NCBI GenBank assembly: GCA_964530195.1
Contig: CAZGXQ010000056.1
Location: 1-29,671, forward strand
DNA length: 29,671 nucleotides
Reading direction: 5' to 3'
From: CAZGXQ01 sp964530195
GTDB lineage: Bacteria; Patescibacteriota; Minisyncoccia; Minisyncoccales; GBS-2
Shown piece by piece: positions 22,802 through 29,671 of this stretch. The notes beneath the pieces are model-generated. The model worked only from the letters and a program-made list of their open reading frames with translations. It searched no databases and was not told the origin of the DNA. The translations under genes and the position numbers were made by a program. Numbering within the stretch: the first letter of the stretch is position 1; each line of letters starts with the position of its first letter.

Positions 22802-24118
22802 TTATTTTTTGATATCAAATAACGCCTTCTTTCTCAAATTCTGGTGATAAGAAATTGCAAACCGATGAGATTCTTTATTTATTTTTAAAATTAGGCTTGA
22901 AACCTCCTTTGGTAAATTTTTAAGGAAAAGTGGTTCTTTTTTATCCTCTAAAAATAGTTTGTTTTCTTTTTTTGACAAAGCAATTATTTTTCCTTTAAAT
23001 TCAGGAATTTTTGCTTTTATTGCAGCATTCAACTGAGCTTTTCCTCCATCAATTAAAATTAAATCAGGAAGTCCCCACTCAAGATGAGAAAATCTCCTTT
23101 TTAAGATTTCTTTTAGCATTCCAATATCATTTGGTTTTTTTTCAAATTTAATTTTAAAACGACGATAAAGATTCTTTTCAGGAATTCCTTTTAAAAATGT
23201 AATCATTGACCCTGTAGCAAATTTTCCTCCTATATTTGAAACATCAAAAGCCTCAATTCTTTCAATTTTTCGTTCAAAATTTAAAATTTCTTTTAATTTC
23301 CTTTCGATCTCTTCCCATTCAGGGCTTTCAATTAAGATTTCTTCAAAAATTTTTGAGTGAGAAAGTGTTTTTTCTAGGGCAAAAACTTGGTCCCTTAATC
23401 TCTTTGCTTCTTCAAAATTTTCTAATTTTGCCTCTTTTTTCATTTCTTTTTTTAGTTCTTTCAAAACCGATTTTTTCCCTTCTTTTAAAATTTTCATTAT
23501 CATTTGAGCGTTTTTTTGGGAAATTTTTTTAATTTGGCTTTGATCTTTTATTTCTTCAAAAAATTTTGATTTTAAAAGACAGGGTCCCAAGCAATATCCT
23601 AAATGATAAAAAAGACAAGGTCTTTTCGGTAATTTTTTGCAAGATCTAAAAGGAAAAATTTTTCTTAAAATTTTTAAAGTTTGTTTTAAAGCTTTACCAT
23701 CAACAAAAGGACCAACAAAAGTGGTAAGTTGATGAGTTGATGAATTGATGAGTTTTTGGGGTTGGTGGGTAATGAAAATTCTTGGGAAATCCTCTTTTGT
23801 TATTCCAACAAAAAAATAGTTTTTATCATCTCTCCAAATTACATTGAATTTTGGCTGATATTTTTTTATTAAATTTGCTTCTAAAATTAAAGCCTCAATT
23901 TCAGAACCTGTTTTTATGTAGCCAATTTTTTCAACTTTATCCAAAAACAAATAGTCTTTATAAGAAGGCTGTTGAAAATGATTTTTTACTCTCTCTCTTA
24001 AATTTGCAGCCTTTCCAATATAAAAAATTTCTTTTTCATTTGATAAACAATAAACTCCAGGTTCTTTTGGAATTTTATTTAAATCTTCTTTTGAAACAAA
24101 CTTAAAATTTTCCATCAT
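22802..24118 (-). CDS. uvrC: Excinuclease ABC subunit C, lacking the C-terminal HhH domain
   Basis: 438 residues against about 600 in E. coli. The GIY-YIG nuclease is at about 18-98 (GVYCLSNEKEIFYIGKA). Four cysteines at 160, 168, 176 and 180 match the UvrC iron-sulfur ligands. A UVR motif lies at about 219-253, and the RNase H-like 5' nuclease has its expected residues at D292 (FDVSNIGG), D357 (LILIDGGKAQL) and H418 (ESHRFAISYH). It ends about 18 residues later, with no tandem helix-hairpin-helix domain and no room for one, since the holin-like gene starts on the next base. It makes the incisions in nucleotide excision repair after UvrAB. A low-complexity insert (about 122-133) comes from an 8-base tandem repeat. 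Start is 24118 or the adjacent ATG at 24115, which fits a leaderless transcript better. Confidence 0.95.
   Translation of the reverse strand: MMENFKFVSKEDLNKIPKEPGVYCLSNEKEIFYIGKAANLRERVKNHFQQPSYKDYLFLDKVEKIGYIKTGSEIEALILEANLIKKYQPKFNVIWRDDKNYFFVGITKEDFPRIFITHQPQKLINSSTHQLTTFVGPFVDGKALKQTLKILRKIFPFRSCKKLPKRPCLFYHLGYCLGPCLLKSKFFEEIKDQSQIKKISQKNAQMIMKILKEGKKSVLKELKKEMKKEAKLENFEEAKRLRDQVFALEKTLSHSKIFEEILIESPEWEEIERKLKEILNFERKIERIEAFDVSNIGGKFATGSMITFLKGIPEKNLYRRFKIKFEKKPNDIGMLKEILKRRFSHLEWGLPDLILIDGGKAQLNAAIKAKIPEFKGKIIALSKKENKLFLEDKKEPLFLKNLPKEVSSLILKINKESHRFAISYHQNLRKKALFDIKK
23727..23754. repeat. 3.5 copies of an 8-base tandem repeat inside uvrC
   Basis: Plus-strand units are AGTTGATG, AGTTGATG, AATTGATG and a partial AGTT. 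Eight bases is not a codon multiple, so each copy is read in a different frame. The run encodes part of KLINSSTHQLTT in the loop before FVGPF, where most UvrC proteins have only a few residues. Confidence 0.85.
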
Positions 24119-24121
24119 TTA

Positions 24122-24150
24122 ATTTTACCACACTCTTTTTAACTTCTAAA
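24122..24150 (-). promoter_or_regulatory. Promoter for uvrC-holin-secG-SBP operon
   Basis: Minus strand: TTTAGA (24150-24145, 4 of 6 consensus), a 17-base spacer, TAAAAT (24127-24122). The first ATG begins 3 bases on and the second 6 bases on, so a normal start site falls on the second ATG. It overlaps the divergent uvrA promoter. Confidence 0.55.
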
Positions 24151-24164
24151 AAAAGAGATATAAT
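24137..24164 (+). promoter_or_regulatory. Promoter for uvrA
   Basis: A perfect -10 TATAAT at 24159-24164, 11 bases before the uvrA ATG. The -35 is weak; TTTTAA (24137-24142) has a 16-base spacing. The leader would be only about 5 bases. The 57-base region is shared with the divergent uvrC promoter. Confidence 0.55.
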
Positions 24165-24175
24165 AAAAATTATAT

Positions 24176-26986
24176 ATGGCTGAAGATTTTATCAAGGTTA
24201 GGGGGGCTAGAGTTCACAATTTAAAGAATATAAATGTTGATATTCCAAAAAACAAACTTGTAGTAATTTCTGGGGTTTCAGGTTCTGGGAAATCCTCTTT
24301 AGCATTTGATACTTTATATGCGGAAGGACAAAGAAGATATGTTGAGTCATTATCTGCTTATGCCAGGCAATTTCTTGGAGTAATGGATAAACCCGATGTT
24401 GATAAGATTGAAGGAATTTCTCCAGCAATTTCTATTGATCAAAGAAAAGCAGGAAAAAATCCAAGATCAACTGTTGGAACAATAACTGAAATTTATGATT
24501 ATTTAAGATTACTCTTTGCAAGAGCTGGTACTCCTTTTTGTCCAAATTGTAACAGAGAAATTTCAAGACAAACAATAGATCAGATTGTAGATCAGGTTTT
24601 AAAACTAAAAGAAAATACAGAAATTTTGATTTTGGGTCCAGTAGTTAGGGGAAGAAAAGGGGAATATCGGGGAACCTTAGAAGAAATTCAAAGAATGGGA
24701 TTTCAAAGGGTAAGAATTGATGGGATTTTGTATCATATTGAGGAAGCTTTGCAAAAAACTTTAGCTCGTTACAAAAAGCATGATATTGAGGTTGTAGTTG
24801 ATAGGTTAGTAATTGAACCTGAAATTGACAAAATGAGATTGGTTGATTCTCTAGAGCAAGCTTTAAAAATTGGAAAAGGCATTGTTATTGTAAACGCAAA
24901 AGAAACAAAGAAAGCTCAAGATTTGATTTTTTCTGAGTTATTTTCTTGTCCAATTTGTGGTTTTTCTTTGCCAGAAATTGAACCAAGACTTTTTTCTTTT
25001 AACTCTCCTTATGGTGCTTGTCCTTCTTGCCAAGGGCTCGGAGAAAAATTAGTTTTTGATCCAGATTTGGTAATTCCAAACAAAGAATTATCTATTGCAG
25101 AAGGCGCAATTTTCCCTTGGGCAAGGGCCTCACACAAAGTCGGAAGACAAAGATTCTTTTGGTATATGTTAGAAAGAATGGCAGAGAGAAATAGAATTGA
25201 TCTTTACAAACCAGTTAAAGAATTAGAAAAGGAGGAATTGGATTTAATTTTATATGGAGATGGAATCTTTGAAGGAGTAATTCCTTGGTTAGAGAGAAGA
25301 TACAAAGAAACTGATTCAGAATACACAAGAGAAGAATTGGAGCAATATATGGTTGAGAAAAAGTGTGAAGTTTGCAAGGGAAAAAGATTGAAAAAAGAAG
25401 CTTTGTCGGTGAAATTTCTTGGAAAATCAATTGATGAGATTGTTGAAATGGAAATTTCAAAATTGAAAATTTTTTTTGAGAAAGTTTTAGAAGAAAAGAA
25501 AATTCCTAAAGAAAAACAAAAAATTGTTCAACCAATTTTAAAAGAAATTTTAAATAGACTTTCATTTTTAATAGATGTTGGATTAGATTATTTAACTTTG
25601 TCCCGAAGGGCCGATACTTTATCAGGAGGCGAAGAACAAAGAGTGAGATTGGCAACTCAAATTGGTTCTGGATTGAGCGGGGTATTATATATTTTAGATG
25701 AACCTTCTGTTGGACTTCATGCAAGAGATCAAAAAAGATTAATTCAGACATTAAAAAAATTAAGAGATTTAAAAAATACAGTTTTGGTAGTAGAACACGA
25801 CCCTCAAACAATTTTGAGTGCAGATTGGGTTATTGATATTGGTCCTGGGGCAGGAAAACATGGAGGAAAAATTGTATTTGAGGGAACTCCAAAAGCACTT
25901 TTGAAATCAAAGACCCTAACTGGAGAATTTTTATCTGGAAAGAAAAAAGTTGAAATCCCAAAGAGCAGACCCCCAGAAAAAGAAGAATTTTTAATAATTA
26001 AAGGAGCCAGAGAGCACAATTTAAAAAATATTGATGTTAAAATTCCCTTGAGAAAATTTGTTTGTGTTACTGGGGTTTCAGGTTCTGGAAAGTCTTCCTT
26101 GGTTAATGACATTTTAGCTAAAGCCTTAATGAAAAAATTCTATCGCGCAAAAGAAGAAGTAGGAGACCACGATGTGATTTTGGGTATTGAGAAATTGAAT
26201 AAAGTAGTAATTGTTGATCAATCACCAATTGGAAGAACCCCAAGATCAAATCCTGCAACTTATGTCGGAGCTTTTTCTTTTGTTCGCCAGTTGTTTTCTC
26301 AAACAAGAGAAGCAAAAATTAGAGGTTATAGCCCAGGAAGGTTTTCCTTTAATGTTAAAGGAGGAAGGTGTGAAGTTTGCCAAGGTCAAGGTCAAATTAA
26401 AATTGAGATGTATTTTTTGCCAGATGTTTATATTGTTTGTCCAGAATGTAAAGGAAAAAGATTTAATAAAGAAACTTTAGAGATAAAGTATAAAGGAAAA
26501 AATATCGCCGAAATTTTAGAAATGTCAGTTGAAGAAGCCTTAGAATTTTTCAAAAACATTCCTCCTCTTTATCAAAAATTAAAAACTCTTTATGATGTGG
26601 GTTTGGGTTATATTGAATTGGGTCAACCTGCCCCTTCTTTGTCAGGAGGTGAAGCTCAAAGAGTAAAGTTGGCAGCAGAATTATCAAAGAAGGCAACAGG
26701 TAACACTCTTTGCATTTTAGATGAACCAACAACCGGACTTCACCCAGACGACATTAAAAAGCTTCTTTTTGTTTTAAGGGAATTAGTTAATAGAGGAAAT
26801 ACTGTTTTGGTAGTGGAACATAATTTAGATGTGATAAAAAACGCAGATTGGATAATAGATTTGGGACCAGAAGGAGGAGAAAGGGGGGGAGAAATTGTTT
26901 GTGAGGGGCCTCCAGAAAAAATTATTCAATGTGAAAAAAGCTATACAGGAAAGTTTTTAAGACAAATCTACAAAGCTAAATCTTGA
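24176..26986 (+). CDS. uvrA: Excinuclease ABC subunit A
   Basis: 936 residues, full length. Two ABC ATPase halves. NBD1: Walker A GVSGSGKSS at about 33-41, signature LSGGEEQRVRLA, and ILDEPSVGLH. NBD2: Walker A GVSGSGKSS near 635, signature LSGGEAQRVKLA, and ILDEPTTGLHPDD. Zinc modules are visible at CPNC, CPIC...CPSC, CEVC, and CEVC...CPEC (with the intervening EMYFLPDVY). YVESLSAYARQFL and DQSPIGRTPRSNPATYVGAF are strong UvrA landmarks. It finds bulky DNA damage and loads UvrB. Divergent from uvrC, an unusual pairing. Its TGA stop is part of the -35 of the groES promoter. Confidence 0.98.
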   Translation: MAEDFIKVRGARVHNLKNINVDIPKNKLVVISGVSGSGKSSLAFDTLYAEGQRRYVESLSAYARQFLGVMDKPDVDKIEGISPAISIDQRKAGKNPRSTVGTITEIYDYLRLLFARAGTPFCPNCNREISRQTIDQIVDQVLKLKENTEILILGPVVRGRKGEYRGTLEEIQRMGFQRVRIDGILYHIEEALQKTLARYKKHDIEVVVDRLVIEPEIDKMRLVDSLEQALKIGKGIVIVNAKETKKAQDLIFSELFSCPICGFSLPEIEPRLFSFNSPYGACPSCQGLGEKLVFDPDLVIPNKELSIAEGAIFPWARASHKVGRQRFFWYMLERMAERNRIDLYKPVKELEKEELDLILYGDGIFEGVIPWLERRYKETDSEYTREELEQYMVEKKCEVCKGKRLKKEALSVKFLGKSIDEIVEMEISKLKIFFEKVLEEKKIPKEKQKIVQPILKEILNRLSFLIDVGLDYLTLSRRADTLSGGEEQRVRLATQIGSGLSGVLYILDEPSVGLHARDQKRLIQTLKKLRDLKNTVLVVEHDPQTILSADWVIDIGPGAGKHGGKIVFEGTPKALLKSKTLTGEFLSGKKKVEIPKSRPPEKEEFLIIKGAREHNLKNIDVKIPLRKFVCVTGVSGSGKSSLVNDILAKALMKKFYRAKEEVGDHDVILGIEKLNKVVIVDQSPIGRTPRSNPATYVGAFSFVRQLFSQTREAKIRGYSPGRFSFNVKGGRCEVCQGQGQIKIEMYFLPDVYIVCPECKGKRFNKETLEIKYKGKNIAEILEMSVEEALEFFKNIPPLYQKLKTLYDVGLGYIELGQPAPSLSGGEAQRVKLAAELSKKATGNTLCILDEPTTGLHPDDIKKLLFVLRELVNRGNTVLVVEHNLDVIKNADWIIDLGPEGGERGGEIVCEGPPEKIIQCEKSYTGKFLRQIYKAKS

Positions 26987-27010
26987 CTTTTGAAGAAGGT
27001 ATAATAATAT
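26983..27010 (+). promoter_or_regulatory. Promoter for groES-groEL
   Basis: TTGACT (26983-26988) contains the uvrA stop TGA. With a 16-base spacer the -10 would be TAATAT (27005-27010). A better TATAAT at 27000-27005 is too close to this -35 (11 bases), so the exact -10 is uncertain. The CIRCE operator begins 13 bases downstream, over the expected start site. Confidence 0.6.
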
Positions 27011-27023
27011 TAATAATAGAGAG

Positions 27024-27050
27024 TTAGCACTCAAAGGTCGAATTTGCTAA
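27024..27050 (+). promoter_or_regulatory. CIRCE operator (HrcA binding site), one half degenerate
   Basis: The left half TTAGCACTC is perfect; the spacer is 9 bases, as in the canonical TTAGCACTC-N9-GAGTGCTAA. The right half is ATTTGCTAA, matching the last six of nine positions. In total 15 of 18 half-site bases match. The position between the promoter and groES fits heat-shock repression by HrcA; hrcA is not in the window. Confidence 0.85.
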
Positions 27051-27066
27051 ACAGTAAGCTTAATCT

Positions 27067-27357
27067 ATGAAAATTAAACCTCTTGCAGATTATATTTTGA
27101 TTGAGCCAATAAAAGAGGAAGAGAAAACAAAATCTGGGATTTTGCTTCCTGAAACTGCAGAGAAAGAAAGACCCGAGCAAGGAAAAGTAATTGCAGTTGG
27201 TCCTGGGAAAAGAAACGAGAAGGGCGAAATTATTCCAGTTTCTGTAAAGCCAGGACAAAAAGTTCTTTTTAAAAAATATGGTCCAGATGAAATAAAGGTC
27301 GATGATAAAGAATACTTGATAGCTAAAGAAGAAGATATTTTGGCAATAATAGAATAG
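27067..27357 (+). CDS. groES: Co-chaperonin GroES
   Basis: 96 residues, normal length. MKIKPLADYILIEPI starts the fold; the mobile loop is EEEKTKSGILLPETAEKERP, with the hydrophobic IL that docks on GroEL, then GKVIAVGPGKRNEKG and the C-terminal LIAKEEDILAIIE. It caps the GroEL ring during ATP-driven folding. CIRCE-controlled; the leader carries the operator and no Shine-Dalgarno. It precedes groEL by a 79-base spacer with a long hairpin. Confidence 0.97.
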   Translation: MKIKPLADYILIEPIKEEEKTKSGILLPETAEKERPEQGKVIAVGPGKRNEKGEIIPVSVKPGQKVLFKKYGPDEIKVDDKEYLIAKEEDILAIIE

Positions 27358-27409
27358 CTTATTAGCTGATTAGCTTATTAGGGAATAGACCCTAAGGCTA
27401 AAAAGCTAA
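27357..27409 (+). repeat. Repeat-built imperfect hairpin between groES and groEL
   Basis: GCTTATTAG occurs at 27357-27365 and again at 27373-27381, a 16-base period. The region also folds: TTAGCT (27362-27367) with AGCTAA (27404-27409), TTAGC (27370-27374) with GCTAA (27397-27401), and TTAGGG (27378-27383) with CCCTAA (27390-27395), loop AATAGA. That gives 17 pairs with two small internal loops. No U-tract follows, so it is not an ordinary terminator. Confidence 0.75.
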
Positions 27410-27436
27410 GAAGCTACAAACTAAAAAGCTAAAATT

Positions 27437-29056
27437 ATGGCAAAACAAATTTTATTTAATGAAACAGCTAGAAAAAAATTGTTGGTCGGAATAAATAAAT
27501 TAACTAATGCTGTAAAAGTAACTTTAGGACCGAGAGCAAGATTGGTTGTTTTGGATAAGGGTTTTGGAGCTCCAGAAATTTCTGACGATGGTGTTTCGAT
27601 TGCAAAAGAAGTCGAATTAGAAGATAAAGTTGAGAATTTGGGGGCTGAAATTTTAAAAGAAGTTGCAGAAAAAACTTCAGATACAGCAGGTGATGGGACA
27701 ACTACTGCAATAGTTTTGACCCAGGCGATAGTTTCTGAGGGATTAAAAAATGTTGCAGCTGGAGCAGACCCCCTGTCTTTAAAAAGAGGAATAGAAAAGG
27801 GAGTTAAGGTTGTGGTTGAAAATCTTAGAAAAATGTCAAAACCTGTAACTAAAAAAGAAGAGATTGCTCAGGTTGCTACAATTTCTTCCCTAGATCCAGA
27901 AGTTGGAAAGATGATAGCTGAAATTTTTTCTGAAGTTGGAAAAGATGGAGTAATAACAGTTGAAGAATCAAAAAAGTTTGGATTAGAAAAAGAAATTGTT
28001 AAAGGGTTGCAATTTGATCGAGGCTATATTTCTCCCTATATGATTACTGATCCTGAAAGAATGGAAGCTGTTTTAGAAGATCCCTATATTTTAGTAACTG
28101 ATAGAAAAATTTCCTCTTTAAATGAAATTTTGCCAGTGATGGAAAAAGTAATTCAAACTGGAAAGAAAGAGTTAGTAATTATCGCCGAAGAAGTTGAAGG
28201 AGATGCTTTAGCAACTTTAGTTGTGAATAAGTTAAGAGGGGTATTTAATGGATTAGCAGTAAAAGCTCCAGGTTTTGGTGAGAGAAAAAAGGAAATGCTT
28301 CAAGATATTGCAGTGGTTACTGGAGCTCAAGTGATTTCTGAAGAATTGGGATTAAAATTAGAGAATATTCAATTGAGTCAATTGGGAAGAGCAAGAAAAG
28401 TTGTGGCAGAAAAAGAAAAAACGACAATTATTGAAGGAAAAGGGAAAAAAGAAGATATTGAGGCAAGAATAAAACAGATTAAAGAAGAATTAAAGAGAAC
28501 TGAGTCTGAGTTTGATAGAGAAAAATTGCAAGAAAGATTAGCAAAGTTAGCAGGAGGAGTAGCAGTAATTAAAGTTGGGGCAGCAACTGAAGTGGAGCAA
28601 AAAGCAAGACAAAAGAAAACTGAAAATGCTTTAAATGCTACGAGAGCAGCGATTGAAGAAGGAATTTTACCAGGGGGTGGGGTAGCGTTTTTGAGATCAA
28701 TTCCCGCCTTGGAAGAATTAGCCAATCAATTAGAAGGAGATGAAAAAACTGGGGTTTTGATTTTAAAGAAAGCCCTAGAAAAGCCAATTCGTCAAATTGC
28801 CGAAAATTGTGGAATGGATGCGTCAGTGGTTGCAAATAAAGTAAAAGAAGAAAAAGGAAGCTTTGGTTTTAATGCCCAAACCTTGAAATTCGAAGATTTA
28901 ATGGAAGCTGGAGTGATTGATCCAACAAAAGTTGTTAGAACGACCTTAGAAAATGCTGCTTCTGCTGCTTCAATGCTTTTGACAACTGAAGCTGTAGTAG
29001 CTGAAAAGCCAGAGAAAAAAGAGAAAGAAACGTCCTCAATTCCAGAGGAATACTAA
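27437..29056 (+). CDS. groEL: Chaperonin GroEL
   Basis: 539 residues. Starts MAKQILFNETARKKL; the ATP-binding segments are TLGPRARLVVLDKGFG (29-44) and GDGTTT (85-90), with the catalytic aspartate in SDTAGDGTTT. The apical and equatorial landmarks DRGYISPYMITD, KAPGFGERKKEMLQDIA and GILPGGGVAFLR are present. It refolds proteins in a double ring with GroES. Two deviations: the nucleotide loop reads GPRAR-L where E. coli has GPKGR-N, and the C-terminus ends KETSSIPEEY instead of the glycine-methionine repeats common in GroEL. Cotranscribed with groES; start context AAAATTATG, no Shine-Dalgarno. A terminator follows 26 bases after the stop. Confidence 0.98.
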   Translation: MAKQILFNETARKKLLVGINKLTNAVKVTLGPRARLVVLDKGFGAPEISDDGVSIAKEVELEDKVENLGAEILKEVAEKTSDTAGDGTTTAIVLTQAIVSEGLKNVAAGADPLSLKRGIEKGVKVVVENLRKMSKPVTKKEEIAQVATISSLDPEVGKMIAEIFSEVGKDGVITVEESKKFGLEKEIVKGLQFDRGYISPYMITDPERMEAVLEDPYILVTDRKISSLNEILPVMEKVIQTGKKELVIIAEEVEGDALATLVVNKLRGVFNGLAVKAPGFGERKKEMLQDIAVVTGAQVISEELGLKLENIQLSQLGRARKVVAEKEKTTIIEGKGKKEDIEARIKQIKEELKRTESEFDREKLQERLAKLAGGVAVIKVGAATEVEQKARQKKTENALNATRAAIEEGILPGGGVAFLRSIPALEELANQLEGDEKTGVLILKKALEKPIRQIAENCGMDASVVANKVKEEKGSFGFNAQTLKFEDLMEAGVIDPTKVVRTTLENAASAASMLLTTEAVVAEKPEKKEKETSSIPEEY

Positions 29057-29082
29057 AAAATGGCTAAAAAATTAAATCTTGC

Positions 29083-29109
29083 CCGGCTTTCCTTGTGGCC
29101 GGTTTTTTT
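29083..29109 (+). terminator. Intrinsic terminator after groEL
   Basis: CCGGC (29083-29087) pairs with GCCGG (29098-29102) around a 10-base loop, followed by seven T residues. It is GC-rich against an AT-rich background and the only convincing intrinsic terminator in the window. Confidence 0.85.
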
Positions 29110-29164
29110 GTTAAAATAGAAAAAGGTTATTTTAAAAAGGTCAAAATAGAAAAATGATTAAAAA
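29110..29164 (+). promoter_or_regulatory. AT-rich lemA upstream region with short direct repeats
   Basis: AAAATAGAAAAA occurs twice, starting at 29113 and 29143, and TTTAAAAAGGTCAAAATA (29131-29148) nearly matches the sequence in the recA promoter spacer. A promoter is expected here because a terminator lies just upstream, but no -35/-10 pair with good spacing stands out. Confidence 0.35.
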
Positions 29165-29671
29165 ATGTTAGCTGTAATTTTATTAATAATTTTAATTGTA
29201 TTGGGAATTTGGGTTGCTGGAAGTTATAATCGATTAGTCACTTTGAAAAATAGAGCAAAGGAAGCTTGGGCAGACATTGATGTTCAGTTAAAGAGAAGAT
29301 ATGATTTGATCCCAAATTTAGTAGAGACGGTCAAGGGTTATGCTGCTCATGAGAGAGAAGTTTTTGAAAAAGTAACAGAAGCAAGAGCGAGAGCAATTTC
29401 AGCTGAAAAAGAAGGAGATGTCAGAAAAATTGCTGAAGCCGAAAACTTTTTAGCTTCTACATTAAAAACTCTTTTTGCAGTAGCTGAAAATTATCCTGAT
29501 TTGAAAGCTTCACAAAATTTTCTTGAATTACAAAGAGAATTAAGAGATACAGAAGATAAAATAATGTATGCCAGGAGATTTTACAATGCGAATGTAAGAG
29601 ATTTAAACATTGCAATTGAAAGCTTTCCTACAAACATTATTGCCTCAATCTTTGGTTTCAAGAAAATGGAT
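29165..29671 (+). CDS. lemA: LemA family protein, 3' end outside window
   Basis: 169 codons are visible, open to the last base. One N-terminal membrane helix (about 2-19) is followed by the LemA hallmark YNRLVTLKNRAKEAWADIDV, then QLKRRYDLIPNLVETVKGYA, a helical middle, and RFYNANVRDLNIAIESFP near the window edge. LemA proteins are usually about 185-190 residues, so roughly 20 are missing. They are membrane anchored with an outward helical bundle; function is poorly known, often next to an HtpX-like protease or TPM-domain protein. No Shine-Dalgarno precedes the ATG. Confidence 0.93.
   Translation, partial: MLAVILLIILIVLGIWVAGSYNRLVTLKNRAKEAWADIDVQLKRRYDLIPNLVETVKGYAAHEREVFEKVTEARARAISAEKEGDVRKIAEAENFLASTLKTLFAVAENYPDLKASQNFLELQRELRDTEDKIMYARRFYNANVRDLNIAIESFPTNIIASIFGFKKMD

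Noticed and set aside
22401..22847. 148-codon plus-strand ORF opposite the holin-like gene and uvrC
   Set aside because: It lies antisense to two well-supported genes, is lysine/isoleucine-rich low-complexity sequence and has no recognisable domain.
24119..24175. LexA/SOS operator between uvrC and uvrA
   Set aside because: No CTGT-N8-ACAG or GAAC-N4-GTTC palindrome is present.
29154..29171. Five-codon ORF (ATG ATT AAA AAA TGT TAG) overlapping the lemA start, considered as a leader peptide
   Set aside because: Too short to separate from chance in AT-rich DNA; no repeated regulatory codons or attenuator stem.
1..29671. UGA recoding to glycine as in Gracilibacteria/SR1
   Set aside because: TGA ends several full-length conserved proteins at the expected place (rpoB, rpoC, ftsK, uvrA, secG, rnj), and no in-frame TGA interrupts conserved domains.

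Overview
The window is an AT-rich, almost gap-free piece of bacterial chromosome. I read it as a member of the Candidate Phyla Radiation (Patescibacteria), most likely Parcubacteria, with moderate confidence. This rests on the strong AT bias, stop and start codons that overlap or nearly touch, the near absence of Shine-Dalgarno sequences, a short UvrC lacking the helix-hairpin-helix end, rpoB-rpoC without ribosomal protein genes upstream, and a pseudopilin/PilX pair next to a Wzy-like TPR membrane protein. TGA is an ordinary stop here (rpoB, rpoC, ftsK, uvrA, secG, rnj, galU), so this is not a UGA-recoding lineage. No mobile element, CRISPR array, phage or toxin system was seen, and no stretch over 125 bases lacks a gene. 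Almost everything is housekeeping.

Layout. 1-4436 (+): the 3' part of a minor pseudopilin, a PilX-like protein, and an O-antigen polymerase/ligase-like membrane protein with a TPR tail; probably type IV pilus biogenesis and surface glycosylation. 4439-13384 (+): rpoB, rpoC and ftsK, followed by recA on its own promoter. 14415-19143 (-): rnj-trpS-ychF-rpsF-ssb-rpsR, one tight unit converging on recA with one base between the stops. 19144-22215 (-): a two-hairpin leader before rnj, tRNA-Leu(CAG), galU whose stop codon lies inside that tRNA gene, and a family 5 solute-binding protein with an inserted peptidoglycan-binding domain. 22212-24118 (-): uvrC, a holin-like membrane protein and secG, coupled to the solute-binding gene. 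24176-29671 (+): uvrA, divergent from uvrC, then groES-groEL behind a CIRCE operator, a strong terminator, and the start of lemA.

The most interesting signal is regulatory. Several intergenic gaps are only 33-39 bases long and consist of a sigma-70-type promoter and little else: the -35 box touches or contains the upstream stop codon, and the -10 box (usually TAAAAT) ends 6-8 bases before the ATG. These mRNAs should be leaderless or nearly so. Genes inside operons also lack clear Shine-Dalgarno motifs. Against that background a few longer leaders stand out: the rnj leader, with two abutting 24-base hairpins that look like a duplicated element with compensatory changes; the rpoB leader; the CIRCE region; and the groES-groEL spacer, a long imperfect hairpin built from TTAGCT-like repeats. 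I see no clearly new multi-gene system. The best candidates for undescribed biology are the rnj leader RNA, the galU/tRNA overlap and the compact promoter architecture.
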